Source: DSSB01 sp046346845 (GTDB lineage Bacteria; UBA10199; DSSB01). From it: 64,000 bases of DNA. The stretch covers positions 248,001 to 312,000 of the forward strand of contig JAXMHH010000004.1 in NCBI GenBank assembly GCA_046346845.1, in the 5' to 3' direction. The stretch's first letter is position 1, and each line of letters opens with the position of its first letter. The translations under genes and the position numbers were made by a program. Under the pieces are notes generated by a model. The model saw only the letters and a list, made by a program, of their open reading frames with translations, did not search any database and was not told the DNA's origin. Shown piece after piece: positions 63,230 through 64,000 of the stretch.

Positions 63230-63268
63230 GCTCGCCAATCACTCCTAATTCTAGTATTGGCAAGGCTC

Positions 63269-64000
63269 ATGGGTTCTCCGACTTCAAATCTTCTGGCCTT
63301 CAGCGGCGGCGTGTTGCGCGGCAGGCTATCCAGTTCCGCGGCAGGCGGAGAATCCGGCGGCGATGCCAATTCCTCCCTGGTTCTTGCTGCCCTGTTCGAA
63401 GGTTTGTCCGGCGAGGCCGGAACTTCCCTGGGGTTGAGCGCGCGAGTTCGTGAGCAGGGCCTTGGCCTGCGCGCCGCCTTTGGCCATCTATCGGAGGCGA
63501 GACAGGCGGCGTTGCGGCGGCAGCTGGGCTCCGAGGTCTTGGAGGAGTTGTTCAGCCTGAGCCGGGAGCGCGACGCCGGGCTGTTCTTCGAAGGCCTGAC
63601 GAATCTCGGGACCCGTCTCGTGCAGCAAAACCGCCCGGAGCTGGCCCTGGCGCTGTTTTCGGCGGTGAGCCAATCCTTAACTCATGAGTTTTCCGGAAGG
63701 CCGGCCAACCACGCCGCCTTGGCGGCGCGTGCCCAGCGGGAGTCGGACGCGATTCAGGGGCGCGGCGCGATCGGCGCCCGGGTCGAGTACCTCGGCCGCA
63801 ACCTGGCGCGGGAGGCGAGCAACCCGGTGATGTTGGCGAGCATGGGGGTGGCGGGCTTCGCGTTCAGCACGGTGCGGCTGGGCGTATTGTCGCGGCTCTT
63901 GGCTGCCCCTGGCGAGTCGCTGCTGACGCGGGGCTTCGGGGCGCGGGCCTTGGCGGCGACGTTGGGGTTCGCGGCGGAGGTTCCGGCCTTCGTGTTTTCG
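63269..64000 (+). CDS. paralog-family protein, N-module (cut by window end)
   Basis: The open frame from the ATG at 63269 runs to the window end (244 codons). Residues 1-66 are unique and Ser/Gly-rich (MGSPTSNLLAFSGGVLRGRL). From residue 67 on, the sequence is nearly identical to the product of 58195: LRAAFGHLSEARQAALRRQL, FFEGLTNLGTRLVQQNRPEL, EASNPVMLASMGVAGFAFST, LLTRGFGARALAAT. Unlike the 58195 copy, it is in one uninterrupted frame, so it is the better reference for the module. Its C-terminal domain lies beyond the window. A weak ribosome-binding site (GGCAAGG) precedes the start. Confidence 0.75.
   Translation, partial: MGSPTSNLLAFSGGVLRGRLSSSAAGGESGGDANSSLVLAALFEGLSGEAGTSLGLSARVREQGLGLRAAFGHLSEARQAALRRQLGSEVLEELFSLSRERDAGLFFEGLTNLGTRLVQQNRPELALALFSAVSQSLTHEFSGRPANHAALAARAQRESDAIQGRGAIGARVEYLGRNLAREASNPVMLASMGVAGFAFSTVRLGVLSRLLAAPGESLLTRGFGARALAATLGFAAEVPAFVFS
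63470..64000 (+). repeat. direct repeat, copy 2 (paralog N-module, intact frame)
   Basis: Near-identical to 58385-58915 but without its frame-breaking indels. The two copies are about 5.1 kb apart in the same orientation, so recombination between them could delete or duplicate the kinase-FGE gene. Confidence 0.85.

Noticed and set aside
58385..64000. The near-identical 0.5-kb repeats as an insertion sequence or transposon
   Set aside because: There is no transposase, no terminal inverted repeats and no target-site duplication. The repeat is coding sequence of a shared protein module.

Overview
This window is 64 kb of GC-rich bacterial chromosome from a Gram-negative organism. The envelope evidence is a SurA-like periplasmic chaperone, many lipoproteins, outer-membrane-barrel-like domains and Myxococcus-type Cys repeats. 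Together with menaquinone synthesis by the futalosine route and an ilvBN-psd-pssA-leuA gene order, this points to a deltaproteobacterium-like lineage (Myxococcota, Bdellovibrionota or a related uncultured group). That placement is an inference from gene content. No rRNA, tRNA, IS element or CRISPR array was found.

Layout. 1-10.2 kb: branched-chain amino acid and phospholipid genes (ilvB, ilvN, psd, pssA, leuA), interrupted by two Cys-rich lipoprotein genes. 10.2-17 kb: a 2-oxoacid (pyruvate type) dehydrogenase complex on the minus strand, interrupted by an opposite-strand lipoprotein gene. 17-32 kb: mostly accessory and surface genes. These are an S2P-like protease, two paralogous surface proteins with a shared C-terminal Cys-Ser-Leu/hydrophobic/Arg tail, two paralogous barrel-like proteins with low-complexity tails, a patatin, a TPR protein, a metalloprotease lipoprotein and a tail-anchored protein. 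32-39.4 kb: a core operon (mfd, two parvulin-type foldases, pdxA, ubiX, and an alkyltransferase-like protein). 39.4-44.7 kb: two large proteins of an unrecognised paralogous family. 44.7-47.7 kb: menaquinone genes (mqnA, mqnC, and a candidate aminodeoxyfutalosine deaminase). 47.9-57.9 kb: C4 acyl-CoA metabolism (thiolase, 3-hydroxybutyryl-CoA dehydrogenase, crotonase, acyl-CoA dehydrogenase, a B12 mutase large subunit with isobutyryl-CoA-mutase residues, a second thiolase), with a caspase-like/thioredoxin/HEAT/barrel fusion between them. 58.2-64 kb: two more members of the paralogous family (one a kinase plus FGE-sulfatase fusion with frameshifts, one cut by the window end) and a small secreted repeat protein.

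The most interesting layer is regulatory and modular. A four-member family shares an N-terminal module of hydrophobic helices joined to different C-terminal domains: a duplicated unknown domain, a ParB-like fold, a protein kinase plus FGE-sulfatase, and one unknown. Six copies of one promoter-like motif, CAAC[T/A]-N12-13-[G/C/T][C/G]CGA(TAA), lie in front of the transcription units of this family and of the barrel-like and CSL-tail surface proteins. A second set of accessory genes (propeller lipoprotein, metalloprotease, caspase fusion, QEPQM-repeat protein) has well-spaced sigma-54 -24/-12 elements, each just downstream of an AT-rich island. Together this suggests a co-regulated, previously undescribed surface or effector programme threaded between conserved housekeeping operons.
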